A stretch of DNA of 64,000 nt from Morinoia aosen (taxonomy: Eukaryota > Arthropoda > Malacostraca > Amphipoda > Talitridae). The stretch covers positions 3,295,501 through 3,359,500 of the forward strand of contig CM059558.1 in the NCBI GenBank assembly GCA_030386875.1, written 5' to 3'. Shown here one piece after another: positions 33,936 to 47,418 of this stretch (position 1 is its first letter; every line of letters starts with the position of its first letter). The position numbers were made by a program, and so were the translations under genes. A model generated the notes under the pieces. The model had not been told where the DNA came from. It searched no databases and was given only the letters and a program-made list of their open reading frames with translations.

Positions 33936-34193
33936 ATCTACAATGGGAAAAAAAGAAAGCGCCCTGACACTGAGAGGTACATGCCTGATGGTCTCCGGTG
34001 GGACATCAACTCTACTGAGCTGGCAGAAAAAGCTTTGTGCACCATGAAGGAGACTGGCCACCAGACTCCTGAAGCCATTGTGAAATCAACTGATGAGAGC
34101 CCAATACTGTGCCTCCCGGAGCTGCTGCAGTATCTGGCTGCTTCAAGTACTACTATGGAGCTGCGGCTTAAGAGTAAAGCTGAAAAGCTCTAA
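33936..34193 (+). CDS. Two-exon gene, exon 2: basic C-terminal part
   Basis: A long T-rich tract and ACGGCAG acceptor lead, in phase 0, into IYNGKKRKRPDTERYMPDG, LRWDINSTELAEKALCTMK and LPELLQYLAASSTTMEL, ending KAEKL and a stop. KKRKRP could be a nuclear localisation signal. The intron is only 118 bp. Codon use looks like a real gene, with no stops. A polyadenylation signal AATAAA lies at 34913-34918, although it is 720 bp past the stop. I do not recognise the C-terminal domain. Confidence 0.7.
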   Translation: MYNGKKRKRPDTERYMPDGLRWDINSTELAEKALCTMKETGHQTPEAIVKSTDESPILCLPELLQYLAASSTTMELRLKSKAEKL

Positions 34194-34199
34194 ATAATG

Positions 34200-36775
34200 A
34201 AGACCGTCTTCCTCTGAAAGCAGAAGGTGATGAATCAACAGACATCAATCATTGGTGAGAATGATGAGCTATGTTTCATAGAAAATTTTGAAGTGCAAGT
34301 TATAGATTATTATGTATAGAAAAAGTCTGAAGGAATGGCATTGCTTGAATACAAGTAGCACGCCGAATAATATAAGGCTATAGAAATACAGCTGTTCCTA
34401 AGCGATAGAAAAATGTATGTGTTGTGTGGCAAAAAGAGAGCTATATCCTGAGTAGTGATTTGAGATCAAATGAGACTCAGATCCTACAATGTAAGATAGG
34501 TCAATGACCGTTGATTTAGTAGGTGGAAAATTTGTGGATAAACTTGTGCTCAAGGAGCATAATTTTACCTAATTCACTTATTTTCCTTAGTCTGAAATAT
34601 GCTACTAGCTAGGGAAGGGATAGGCTAAATGAGGAAACAAAAAATGGTTTTTCTTTTAACATAATATAATATTGTGTTGGGGTCTATGGACCCTTAGTAA
34701 TTGAAAAGCCTCAGCCTTTCCCTAGTTGATTAAATGCATGTATCCTTGTGGACTGCTTTGATGGCTGCTGGGATGTAGGTGAGAGGACAACTTTGTTGCG
34801 TTCATTTTGTGCTTCCATCTTTTATTACTGTGTCTTCTCCGTGTTTGACTCTTCATTGTAAAATTTTCTTCCACTGTTCTCTCTATTTAGGCTTCATGCA
34901 TTTCTTCTTGGGAATAAATAAAACAGAATAAATTAACTCGTATGCTGATCAAATGGTATAATTGTTATTTATTGTTAGATGAAGTTTATTATGATCGTAT
35001 TGGTAGCCCAAAGCCATGCGCGGTAATAAAGCCTGCCGCATAATTCTTTATTTGTGACGGTAGAGTACGACCAGTTTCAGGGGGTTACATTTTCTCTGAT
35101 TGATTATAATTTAACCGTTACAGTCAGTGATGCATTGTTTTGAGCTTTAAGAATCTTGAACTTTTTGACTTAGAAATATTAGTTTTCCCAAGTCTGTATA
35201 AATATATTTACTTACAACCTCTAGTTCCTAAAGCAAAATTGTGTGTTGGGTGAGGCGTGTAGGTGAGCAGGATGTGGCCAGTAACTAAGTGTAAAGCGTT
35301 TTTAAAAATTTCTTGAACGTGTCACCAAATGTTTCATAATTCAGAATACTGCATTGGTAAATAAATATTCATATAGCATGAATCGTTAATGATACTTTAA
35401 CTGCTCCTTTGGGGGGAAATTTATGATCTTGATCATAAATTTCGGGAAATGTGAAGGTAATTTTGCTCTATTTTGACAATGTCATAAGTGATATAGCGAG
35501 TATTAAGCTAAGCACCCAATTCACACGTAGAGTGGTTTTATAACTCAATCTCCATATTAGCAACAGTTATTAATACATGACGCTATATTAGTATACATCA
35601 ATTCTTACGTGTTTTACTGTTTGAACCTGCAGAGGATCTTGAATCAATATCTGGCTGCAGATATTGAAAGCTGAAATTGAAGCTAAATGAGATCAAATCG
35701 CTTCCTTATAAAATATTGAACCCCGAGAGTATTTTAGCCCCTCTGCGTATTTGTGTTTGGTAGACATAAGTTAGGGTTCATAAAGTCAGAATTTTTTGCT
35801 ACACCATAAGTGAAATTTCAAATAAAGCTATAATTTTCTCGCGATAAAGATGAAATTATAAAATGAAATCTATACGATCTATTTCTTGGAATTAATTAAG
35901 ATCTTATTAGATAAAAAATGTAAATACATCTACTTAATTACTATGAGAAACTTTGGGGTGAAGGTCAGGTAGGTTTTTTCTTGTTGAAATAATTTTTTGT
36001 TTTATAAACAATGTTTTTGGGATCACTGCTGTCTTGTTTTTCTGCACCTCTGACTTCTTCAACTTTATCATGTTTTATTAACTTCTTCCTTTATAACTCG
36101 ATGTTTCAATGTGTAGTGGATCTAATGGTGGAACATACCTTGTGCATAGATTTACCTTGACTTCATTCGAAAAGGTGCCTTGTTTTTCTTCTCTTTGTGG
36201 TACTTTCGTTGAAGTTAGAGAGGCTTGTCTCCTTCTACTTTGTCTAATCAAGCATAATTTCGTGGCCATTTGATCTCTCACTGTAAGTAGTCTGCGGCCA
36301 TTTACACAAACGATATTGTAAATTATCTCTTGTTTGTCGACCGATGAAATTGTGCTTGCGTGGGCTTTCTTACTGAGCAACTATTAAATACTTACATTTG
36401 CCTCATTTAAATTCGACAGTTGGAGGCTGAGGTTTTATGCTAGTTTATTTCCATGAAAAATGATTACCTGAAAGTAAAATTTCAATGCCGAGAAAAATGT
36501 AGACTTTATTTTGTATATGAGCGAGCATGCAATATTGATTGCTTCTTGGCAGGCAACCATATAGATCTTTTTTCGAATGAAATAGGCAACCATATACTGT
36601 AGATCTTTTTTCGAATGGAATGAACTGTTCATTTCTGATCTTCATGCGAAGTTATATGCATGCGGTTTGTGTAGGGTATTGGCTTAGTTTATCAACTTGA
36701 ACTCTTGAGTGTTCCTGGTGGCAGTAGGTGTTGTCGAGGTGGCTGCTGCTACAAATATATCTTTTAATTCTCCAG
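34200..36775. other. 3' UTR and intergenic or intronic DNA, one dispersed repeat
   Basis: AT-rich. Around 36010-36240 lies a diverged relative of the dispersed repeat seen at 39775, 50040 and 62150 (CTGTCTTGTTTTTCTGCACCT, ACTTCTTCCT). Nothing else is recognised. Confidence 0.5.
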
Positions 36776-36921
36776 CTACGAGCTGACAACATTGGCTAAG
36801 ACCAAAAAGTACTTCCAAACCTTGGCTGCTGCTCTGACTACCGTTGATGAAGACGTGAATGATGCTGTTGAAAACAAGGTGATCATCCTTGTGGATCCTG
36901 AGACTCGCAGCTACGATGTCT
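36776..36921 (+). CDS. Internal exon of an unrecognised host gene
   Basis: A polypyrimidine tract and CTCCAG acceptor precede, and GTGAGT follows, a 146-nt open block encoding YELTTLAKTKKYFQTLAAAL, TTVDEDVNDAVENK and VIILVDPETRSYDV. Helical first part, then a beta-strand-like VIILVD. It ends with one base (T) that pairs in phase with the AC at the start of the exon at 50904, giving Tyr. The codon choice is unlike the flanking AT-rich DNA. The minus-strand open frame over it is a shadow. I cannot name the protein. Confidence 0.6.
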
Positions 36922-39770
36922 GTGAGTAAAATCAATAACTATTTTACAGATTTTTTATTGGACTACTTTGATAATTTAGTTTTTATCAATCTCTTTTTAT
37001 AGTTTGAATCGTGAGTTAAATCCATATATTTATGAAAAGAAATCCAGTTCTATTCAAACTATTGGTGGAAATGAATTCTTTGCGCTAGAAGGATATTCCA
37101 AATGAGTTGAAATGGTCACTGCTACCATCACACAAATCTGTTGATTGCTTCTTTAAATAATAATTACCTTCTTTATCAGTGACGTAAAACGATAATCCTG
37201 AATGGTCTTGATGTTCACGCCTGAAAACAGTTGTCAGTATGAAAGATTCGTCTCCTCTATTTCCAAAGCAATCATGGATTGAAACACTTGAGGAAGTTCT
37301 TAATAAGTTTAGGCACAATTCTATCATTGAATTTTTTGTCAAGATTTGCGAATAATTTAATTATTGAAACATAACAAGTGAAACTGAAAATGAGTAATCA
37401 GTTTTGATTCGAAGAAAATCAGAGATAAGTATGTCAGAAGCAAACTAAATGTATTTAGGTTGAATGTGAGTTGTGTGGTTTTTGAGTTGAAATCGTATTA
37501 CTGAAGCTTGATAACCTTGGCTGGATAGATTTTTACACTTCAAAGAAGGAGTCTAAAACAGAAACTATGAGTTATATGTCAAGATGAAAAGAGAAGCTCT
37601 AAGCTTGAAAAATAATTGAAAGTAAAAAAAGTAAAGGGATTAAGTATTGCAGCCAAACACCCGCAACGAGGAAAAGCCTGACATTATCCTCGCGGCCAGC
37701 CGTTGTCGCCTCTATGGTGCTCTAGACAGCCAAATGGGGAGAGGAGCAGTGAGTAGACCGCTCGTTTTCGAACATACTTGTTCCATGGAGGTGTGAGGTA
37801 ATGTACAAATCTTCCTAACCTATATTATATTTTATCTATACTATTAAAAAAAACAATGAATAAGTCTTACAATTTCTTACTAAACACAATGTGGTTTCTG
37901 AGATAGACGGCTTTGTCTTTAGAGAAAACTTTAAACGTCTGATAGCGTGGCTGATGTTATGGGAAACTAGTTTCAAACCTGAATTTAGAAATAAGTACTC
38001 TGATCTCGGTGTGTTGCAGTAATTATGCAAGCAGGCCACAAAAAGCGTACAGGAGAGTTCAATATTGTACAACTACTCGTAAGTGCGTTCGGACGAGTCA
38101 TAACATAATTTGTTTGCTGGCAGAGTTCATGTTTATATTAAGGTTAATTATTGTATGGTGGTGACAGGTATTTGAATGCTTCTGTACCCGTGCCATCAAA
38201 AATGATAGCAAATACTTTTTTTCGTTCGAGTGGAGTTCCCATGCTCAAGCTTATTTCAAAAGTAACTTATTTCTCTTGTGGCAGTAATTCATACTTAGAG
38301 CACAGTATTTTTAAGCCGCACTAGAAGTAGTTATAGCCATGCGTGTCATATCCTAGATACAGAAATTCAGCATTACTGAAAGCAACTGCGAGCTTGTGTA
38401 TGTATATTGTAATGTGCAATACTCCGCCCAACTCGGGATTCACGATAAGGACTCGAGTATATGTAGCTGGATCTCTCTAATTGTTTTGAAAGTGACTTAT
38501 TACAGTGCAATTGTACAACGAAAATGAGTATTAATTCATAAGTGAACCGAAACCAAGACCGCCAGTGCTAATTTATTCCTATCTATTATTAAGAGCGTGA
38601 CACGAAACATATAAATAAATAAATATTTAAATACACGGTCATTCTTAACATTAAATGTACAAAATTTTGTTACAGCATTTGTTCAAATACTGTCCAAATG
38701 AAAAATTAGCACGTCTACATAGTATACCTAACATTTCAACATTTCAAAGTTCTGGTAGCGAACATCAGTTATTGAGAAACAATTTGAGAATTGGTTGGTG
38801 CTCCCTCTACTTGGTACAACTCACTTATAAAGACATAATACCTACTTGTATTATTTGAAATAGAACAAAATTACAAGTGTTTCGTATTTATCAACAATTA
38901 TGTCATATTAAAAATTTCACTGTTACAGAATCTATATCTATTTCATTGTATCTATAGTATCCATTTAAACATTACCTAATAGATTACTTTATCAGATTTT
39001 AACATTCAATATACATACTTTACCTAAAAGAAAACCAATCGCTTTTTTATGACTCATATGAGTGTCTTGATCACTAGAGTGTAGGATGATTCAACAGCAA
39101 AGCTATTATGATTCTTAGCAAAACAATGTTTCTCAGAGGTTCCAATTATTGATTTGCCAGACAGTCCAATGTTCTGGCTTTCCTGTAGTGTGGCATCCCT
39201 CGGGACTGCAAATGTAGCATCTTCCTGGACCATCACCAATGGAGGCGACTTGGGGACTGAGCAAACCACCATTTGAGGATAGAAAACATGACCTCGATGT
39301 GCTAGGCTTTAAAATATTTTTTCATATATTGATATCATTTCGAAAACATGAAATAGCTAAAGAAAAAAGTTTTACTCATTGTCAATTTACATTCATAATA
39401 TCCAGCCATGGAAATACAAATGTATTAATTTTATATATATTCAGATATTCATATTTCTATGTGATCTTTAAATTTTAGGAAATTTTATATGATACCAGAG
39501 TCTAAATTCTGAAAGTAGAATGAGATAGATACTATATTATTTTTCTTTCAAGTAGAAGTACTTGAACGATTTTCAAAATTTCAATGTCATCTTGAGGAAA
39601 TATGAGAGCAGATGCGATATGTGTTGTCATTGTAGCTGAAGAAATATTTGCTAGGAAACATGTGTGCGTTGTCCAAGTCCTGTCACTTTATCAGATGGTA
39701 CATGAAAATGAGCCAAACCATCTATCTCATACAACTAATGTATCTACGGTAATTGGTACTTCCTGAGGGA
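36922..39770. other. Intron DNA, nothing recognised
   Basis: AT-rich. A minus-strand open frame at 37085-37342 (containing ESFILTTVFRREHQD) is not a family I know and is not called. Confidence 0.45.
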
Positions 39771-39774
39771 AAAT

Positions 39775-39930
39775 ATGTGAGGGCCTGAGCTGAGAGTTAG
39801 GGAGGCCTTCATTCTGTTCAAATAGAATGTGTTTTCGATCACCTTTTTTCGGTTCACTACACTCCTGTTTTTCAGCACCTAATTTTTTCTTCTTCATCTT
39901 TTATTGTTTCATAAACTTCTTTCTTAACTT
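39775..39930 (+). repeat. Dispersed repeat cut by the gypsy insertion, left part
   Basis: It begins GAGGGAAAATATGTGAGGGC and includes TTTTTCGGTTCACTACACTC and CTGTTTTTCAGCACCTA. The same text, slightly changed, restarts after the element at 50030, so the element sits in a region of tandem copies of this repeat. Confidence 0.7.
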
Positions 39931-40201
39931 TATGCCGTCACAAGTACGCATCCTCCCTGTGCGTATGTTCATACGTGTTCAAGACTACGCTCTAGAGCGG
40001 GCTAACCCCAATGCGCTTTGCTGTGTCAGCAATGTTAGGACTATATAAGGCTTGTGCGGAGCCTCCTCTGCGCACTTGGACCGAGTTCTACCCTGTACTA
40101 AGTTCTCTACTATTAAACTCGCACAGTAACCTGCGTATTCACTCTACCCTCCGAAGTCGCAACCCTAAAGATATAGACTCATAGATAAAAGGGGCGCGAC
40201 A
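39931..40201 (+). repeat. 5' LTR of the gypsy element
   Basis: It starts TATGCCGTCACAAGTACGCA and ends AAGGGGCGCGACA. It contains ACTATATAAGG (TATA-box-like, about 40037-40047). The direct copy is at 49706-49976. Confidence 0.93.
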
Positions 40202-40202
40202 C

Positions 40203-40212
40203 TGGTGGCCAG
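40203..40212 (+). promoter_or_regulatory. Primer-binding site of the gypsy element
   Basis: TGGTGGCCAG begins two bases after the 5' LTR. TGG complements the CCA end of a tRNA, the usual start of a plus-strand primer-binding site. The tRNA species was not determined. Confidence 0.6.
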
Positions 40213-40426
40213 TATTTAAAAGGAACCACGACGTGTTATACTTGTATTGGTGAAGTGAGATAACTTGAGTGACCTCTGTGATTTTTGAGGCAGGAGAAAA
40301 ACTCTGAGGATTTGACGGTGATTTTGCATTGATGTTGTTTCTACGGACTTCGAGTTTTGCAACGTGTTGGTGTCTACGCTTCGCATCGTAAGAAGAGATT
40401 CTGCTGGATTTTTCGTCGAATTTATT

Positions 40427-40654
40427 ATGGAAAAGACTTCACCAACAGGCCGAGAGGTTGAAGAGGCACCAGAAGATTACAAAAATATTTTCCGTTTCAC
40501 GACGAAACGCGTTTCGGAAGAAATTATGAAGAAGACCTGCGGGTTACTCTTGGACATTCCTCTGGGTGTGCCTTATTCAGCGCGTATTGACCTAGAACAA
40601 GACGGCGACGATTGTGTAATAAGGAGCTGCGTCAGTTTTCATCGTAAGAAGTAA
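40427..40654 (+). CDS. Leader ORF of the gypsy element, unknown function
   Basis: It lies between the LTR and gag. The frame (from the ATG giving MEKTSPTGREVEEAPEDY; an earlier in-frame Met is at 40364) is about 75 residues long and includes TTKRVSEEIMKKTCGLLLD and ends CVSFHRKK. It is acidic then basic, with no domain I recognise. Whether it is translated is unknown. Confidence 0.35.
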   Translation: MEKTSPTGREVEEAPEDYKNIFRFTTKRVSEEIMKKTCGLLLDIPLGVPYSARIDLEQDGDDCVIRSCVSFHRKK

Positions 40655-41629
40655 CGGGAGCGTCTACATCTTCGAGAACGTCTGCATCTTCAATTCATCA
40701 GTGATTGTGTTCGCTAAGATCTCTACGAACTATAGTTGTATTTTCTGATTCTACAAGAACTGTTATGTTAGTAAAAGTGGTAATTATTTAAGGTACCGAA
40801 CAGTGCTATCAATTAAATAGAGTATCTACGTACTGTCCTGCTACGCGGAAGGTGTATAACTGTGAGAATAACTGATGGTTACGGAACTGTGTTAGTGTTG
40901 GCTCGCTGAGTATAGAGAGTGTGTTTGTTTGCTGACCGTCGCTTCGCACCTGCATCTGAGCACGGAACCGAGAGCGACCTTGACGATCTGCTCTATCGTC
41001 TGGCTGTGCATGAGCAGACTGCCTTGCGCACGACCTTGAGTTCAGCTGGTACGAGCGCTGACCTACTTCTTCGCTTGGCCGCTGTTGCTGCGTGGCAGAA
41101 TCTTGAAGTTAAGTAACCAGTAATTGTAAAATTTTTTTTTGATTTCTTTCGTGTAATTAGGTACTTCGGTATATTTTCAGTATTGTTATTTTGTCAAATT
41201 TCGATTGAGCTGTGGAGACTCTCATTTACATTGAGTGTGGAATTTCCTTTTTAGTAAATTGTTTAGCTGAAAATGTGGAAAGCTGCGAAGAGCTCGGGTT
41301 TTTAATAATTTTTTAGTGTTCATTACTGACGTGCATTTCTTTAATTTCGTGCTATAGAAATTTTTTTTTTAATTTCGTGGAAATTTCGTGGTATAATTTT
41401 AGTGATTTGCGGTGAAATTAGTATTGATGTGTTAGGATTTTCAGAGTGATTAACGATTTTGATAGTTGGGTCGGTGATAAAATTGTTGTGAGTTACTGCA
41501 GTGTTTTAGTTCTTGCCGTGTTATTATTTTATTTCGGTAAAGTAAATTTTGGTGTTTTGCTGGGAAATTATTGTAGATGTGTTAGAATTTTAGGATTCTT
41601 TTGAGATTATTTTGGAAGTGTAAGTTACC

Positions 41630-43084
41630 ATGGGAGATTCGGATTCCGAACCTGAAACTATTCGCTTGCACGAAACAATCACTCGGAGTGGCAGGGTCTC
41701 TGCTCCTCCTTTAAGTGGTACGGTACCAGGTACATTATTTACGCCAGGCCATTTTCAAACGCCTAGTACGCCTAGACCTGTGATAACGACAGTTGTGTCG
41801 ACAGTGAGAACTACTCAGACGGTGACCTTCAGTACACCGAGTGCTCCTCCCGTAACTACCATGACATCCACTAGTGGGCAAATGTCAAGTGGTTCTGTGA
41901 CCTCGAATTTACAGAGGGGTAGTACAATTTTAAGTAGTGCAGAGCTTCCTCTTTTTAAAGGTAGGCAGAGAGTGAACGACCCGATCTTTTCCGAAACAAA
42001 AAGTTTCCGGACCCATGTGGCCAACCTAAAATCCTATATTTGCTTATTGCCAGACGTCAGTTCCGATGACGCGAAAAAAGAATTACTGGTGCGAAGTGCT
42101 CATAAGAGCGTAGGCGACTTTAACGGTATTGTTACGAAATTAGTTAATCCCACTGTCAATTATTCATTTGCTCAAGTTATAGAAATATTGGATGATATAT
42201 ACGTTGCTAAGGGCGAAAAGTCTGTCCACGCATTAGCTTCTGATTTAAGTCAACTACGATTGTTACGAAACGAAGGTTTGGCTGCACAATTGGTCACGGC
42301 TCTGTCAAAAATAAGAAATCTAAGTGACCATATAATTAACAGTGCAGAGGTAGCGCTGCAAAGGCATCCGTTTGTGGTCGCAAGCGCGGACGCGAACGCA
42401 CTGAAAAAATTCGCGGGTGACTTAGTAGTCTTTAGTCTGGCTACAGCCATATTGGTTCCTTTACTTGAGGAGAATTTTTGCAAAAAGATTTTTTCACGTC
42501 CTTTTACAACATCTAAAGAACTGCTCGCTCGTCTCGTTTCTGCTGTCCGAAATAATCCCGAAAGCAAAGAAATGCTTGCACGCAAGCAGAGTTCCCAATA
42601 TTCGTATCCGCAAAGAGAAATTTATTTGGCATCCATACCTGAAGAGACTGGTTGTGACGAGACGGAATCGTGTTCTGACGTATACTACAGTTCACAGCAC
42701 AACCCTCGACGATTTCAGGGACGGCGTCCATTTTTCCGACAGGGATGGCGACCGCATAGATTCCCAAGGGGAAGACAGAACGCTTACTTTGGAGATCGGC
42801 CGCTAGGTAGCATGGAATGCAACGAAGCGCGTGTAGAACACCAAAAAGATCCTAGTGTAGACAGGTCTAAATCTTTCTGTTCATTGTGCAATGCCACAGG
42901 GCATAATCAAATTTCATGTACGAAAATAAGAGGTAATGGTAAAACCAATTTCCGTGGCCATGCCTGCTACCTATGTGGCAAGGTCGGTCACTTCGCACGT
43001 GAATGCCGTTCGCGTGGACGAGGTAGAGGGAGAAGTGAAGCGCACTACGCGGCATTTGCCGAGGGTAATGATTTTTTAGAGTAA
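41630..43084 (+). mobile_element. gag region of the gypsy element
   Basis: 484 residues starting MGDSDSEPETIRLHE. A Ser/Thr-rich N-terminus is followed by a helical capsid-like part (VHALASDLSQLRLLRNEG, LKKFAGDLVV). Two CCHC zinc knuckles (CSLCNATGHNQISC and CYLCGKVGHFAREC) and an Arg/Gly tail end it. The frame is whole. A decayed relative is at 14220-16330. Confidence 0.92.
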
Positions 43085-43107
43085 AAGTAGAAGAATTATA
43101 GAGTGTT

Positions 43108-46100
43108 GTGGTAGAGCAGGAATCACAAGTGCCCGAGGATATAGCTACAGTCCCCGTTATCAATGATGTAGCATTGAAACCAGATACCGAAACGAAGTCG
43201 ACCGAGGTGGTGGATCCATTATTTACGTGTACCAACAAATTTGAATTATTAGGTGAAAAAGAATTAGATGAAGGAAGTAATTCCGTATTACCGATTGAAG
43301 TTTGTTTGTCAGCAACGATTATGAAAGAGGGTCGTTTGCGAAAGGAAAGCGAGGGTATTTTTTCGTTGAGGCGATCAAAAAAGCCTACTATAATACTGAA
43401 AAATGATAAAAAGTTGATGAGCGCGCTGATTGATAGCGGAAGTGACAGGTGTTTAGTCAGTTATCGTAATTTAAAAGGACTAAACGAGAAAATTAAGCCT
43501 AGCGCATTGAGTGTAAAGGGAATTAATGCGAAAAGCCATGTAACAGGTGAAGTTGATCTTTGTATTACTCTGCCAAATAATAAGGAAATTAATACTAGCG
43601 CTTTGATGTTAAAGGACGCCGAATTTCGATATGATGTAATCCTTGGCAGGGATGTTCTGCAGGATGCCATGATTAATTTTAAAGAAGGATTCATAATCCT
43701 TGACGGAGTTAAAGTGCCGTTTCATGATGTGCATGAAGTGCACGGGGAAAGTAAAAAGGAGATATTTTATAACACTATTAGTAATCCAGAATGTCTAATG
43801 TCTGACGTGCTTGCCGGTAGGAGGCGTATTAAGAAGTATCTGCTGAAGCAGAGGGAATCAAGAATTACAGGCCAAGAAAATGGCGGTAGGCAAGGAAATA
43901 GCCTAGAGATAAATACTGCAGTAGAGTGGGGTACCCCAGGGAAAAATGGAAGGGAAACTAAACTCCCAGCGCATAAAGAGCGAAATAAGAGAGAAAATAA
44001 TCAAGCGATAAAAGTAAGAGAAAGTAAACAGCCAGCGAGTAAGGCGAAAAAAGTGAGAAATATTAAGCAACGAGGGATAATTGTTCATTGTGGGGCAGTG
44101 GAAATGCCGAGTAATTCTTTACGTGTTGTTAATGGGTTTGTAAAGAAGGCTAAGCCCGGGAAGTATATTATGAATAAAAGAATTCTGGCCACTGGGATAT
44201 TTGTGGCCGAGTCAGTAGTAAATGTCGGGTCGAATGGGTTCGTCCCTATTATGCTGTTAAACGTTTCAGACGACGGGGTATACGTAAGTGAAAATACTAT
44301 GATTAGCAATATTGAGGAAATAGACAACATAGCGCAAGAAATTTACATGTCTACGGTACACGAGGCTGTACAAGAAGCTAATGGTTGCGACATGCTCGTG
44401 AATACGGATCTACCCAGGGTTGACAGTGTTTGTGGTGAAAGTTTCAATGCCATCTCTGATAAAAACGTTGGGTTGCTATCTGTAAACACGGGGCATGATT
44501 GTAGTGATATTCAAGTTGACGAACTAACAATTAATGCACAAAAAGAAGATGTACCAGAAGGGAGTAGTAACGAAAGACGTCCCTTGACCGATGACGATAT
44601 CAATTGTGACAATGATGAAGGAAAACCGTTCTTGTTAAATATATTGAACGATTTTAGAGATGTGATTACGCTCGAGGGCAAAAACATTGGAGTAACAAAT
44701 GTTATGAAACATAAGATCGAATTAAAACCTAATGCTCCAGTATTGAATATCCCACCCTATCGAATTCCGCATAAATACAAAAATGAATTAGTGGTAGCGA
44801 ATAAAAAGATGTTGAATCATGGTATTATTGAAGCCTCGAGCTCCGAATACAATTTCCCATTGATATGTGTGAAAAAGAAGTCGGGCGAGATTCGGCCCGT
44901 CATAGATTTTCGTGAATTAAACAAAATAATTATCAAGGAATCTTATCCGATTCCCAGAGTGGACGAAATCCTTTTTACGCTTGGAGGGAATAGCATATTT
45001 TCAAGTCTTGACCTCCGCTCAGCCTTCCATCAGGTTGAGTTGGAAAAAAATAGCCGTAAATACACAGCATTCAGCGTCGGCTACGAAAAATTTCATTTCA
45101 CGAGGCTACCATTCGGGTTGACCTCGAGTCCCTCAGTATTTCAAAGAATCATTTCATCAGTTCTGACTAATATCATCGGTTAACTTTGCTTTGTTTTTCT
45201 CGATGATATTTTAGTTTTTTCAAAAACCATGAACCAACACCTGAAAGATTTAAATAATGTACTAGAGAAATTACGTAGCGGTAACTTTTCCCTTAAACTA
45301 GAAAAATGTCATTTTCTAAAAAATTCCATCGAATATCTAGGACACATTGTGTCGGCGGAAGGAATTCGCTGTAAGGAATCAGAAAAGCTACAAAAATTTC
45401 CTGTCCCGCAAAACGTGAAAGAACTACAGAGTTTTCTGGGTGTGGCTAATTATTTCCGCACGCACATACCAATGTTTGGCTCTATTTCCTATCCTCTGTA
45501 CCAGCTACTACGCAAAAACGTGGAATTTATTTGGAACCCGGAATGTCAGAAAGCTTTCGACAAAATAAAGTCTGTATTAACGTCAGATACCGTTCTGAGA
45601 CATCCTGATTTTTCCAAGCCTTTTCATGTATTTACAGATGCTTCAAACTATGGCATTGGAGCAGTACTTTTGCAACAAGATAATGATTCAAAAAAATCCA
45701 TGAAGGCTATTGCTTATTACAGTAAAAGTTTAACTTCAACACAAAAGCGCTATTCAACGGCGAAAGAAGAGTTCTTCGCCATTGTGAGCGCACTTAAAGC
45801 ATTTAAATATCTCATTCTTGGATATCCGATCTATCTCTACACTGATCATAAACCCTTACAACCCTTGTTTTTCAAAAAGCTTCCTGACGATTCTGCGATG
45901 GCTAGATGGTGTCTATCAGTTCAATCTTTCGAACCCACTGTAAAATATTTCCCCGGTAAGAATAATATCATTGCAGATTGTCTAAGTAGATTGCCCGAGC
46001 ATTTAACTATTTCCGATCTTGAAGAGTGCTCTGAGTTCAAAGAGGTCGACGCACTCTCAGTGACTACACGCAGTAGAGCTCTGAGAGCAAACGCCGACCA

Positions 46101-47418
46101 AACAAACGACGTGAACCTTGACGCAGTGGCGCCAGCGACAGCTGGGGCCCCCCGACTAATTAATTACGTACCTCAACCAAGAGACGTGACTTGGACTCTA
46201 GACGAATTTCGCACTGAACAACAACAGGACCCATTCTGTTCCGAGGTTAAAGACGCATTACTTAATAGTAGTAGCTCTACGATCCCTGACTTACAGAAAT
46301 ATTTAATTATAAATGACATTCTTTATCGACGCAGACAAATCGACTCTAGAGAAAGCACCATATTGACTTCTGTGTTGCCGACTTCGTTGATGCACAAGGC
46401 TATACTGAGTATACATTCACTTTATCATACTGACGCTACGCACACCCTATTTATATTTAAGTTGCGATTTTTCCATTTGCTCGAAAAAAGAATTATACGT
46501 AAATTTGTTCAAATGTGTGAGGTCTGTAAGATTCTCAAGGCTAACAGTACTGTTCCTATTAAGATTTAGGATGCACCTATAGCTAAAGAACCTTTCGAAG
46601 TAGTATCGATGGATTTCCTAGGTCCCTTACCTGTAACGAGTCAGCAAAATAAATATATACTAATTATTATTGATCTATTTTCGCGTTACTGCAAACTCTA
46701 TGCAACTTCAGACAGATTAGCAGATACAGTTGTCTCTTGTCTAGACAACTGTTTCTCGACTTTCGGATATCCTAAGACACTTCTTAGCGATCAAGCCCTT
46801 GAATTCAAATCTGCGGCAGTTAAAAAATTTAGTCAGATTCACTGCATTGCAAAAAAGGAAGTTCTTCCTTGGAGTCCGCATAGTAATGCAATCGTCGAAC
46901 GCAATAATCGCAAAATTACGAACCTTTTGAAACTATACATCAATTCCCTCGTCCATACCGAATGGGACGACTGTCTTAGCGTAACGGAAAATGCCATTAA
47001 CAATAGTTTAAATACTACATTGGGTGAAACACCTTCTTACATCGTATTTAATAGAGATACATGTGCCCATTTCAGTTCCATCTCTTTCGATACTAGTTAC
47101 AGTCCGGACACCGACGTCGATTTAATCAAATCTCGAGCTCAAGAAGCTGCGCGTATTGTGGCAAACGTTAGAGCATTAATAATTAACAATACGAGCGACC
47201 GTACCATGTATCATAACGTACGTCGTAAAGATAAACATTTCGAGTTGAATGATAGAGTTTTGTTACGCAACCATATCCGAAAAAATAAACTTGATCTCGC
47301 CTGGAAAGGGCCTGGAATTATCACTAAAATTAATCGAAATTATGTAGAGTTGAAAATAGGAAACAAAACGTTTAAGTCTAATAAGAATCATGTCTTACCT
47401 TTACGCAAAAAGCAATGA
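43108..47418 (+). mobile_element. pol region of the gypsy element
   Basis: In order: aspartic protease (ALIDSGSDRCLVSYR), a long Lys-rich spacer, reverse transcriptase (RPVIDFRELNK, LDLRSAFHQVEL, FLDDIL), RNase H (FHVFTDASNYGIGAVL, YLYTDHKPLQPL), and integrase with a zinc part (C-x2-C in CEVCK), a core beginning MDFLGPLPV with LSDQALEFKS and NAIVERNNR, and a GPGIITKI-type end. The usual Ty3/gypsy order. About two breaks. Confidence 0.9.

Noticed and set aside
37085-37342. Minus-strand ORF with ESFILTTVFRREHQD
   Set aside because: No splice context, no recognised domain and an AT-rich surround. Not enough to call a gene.
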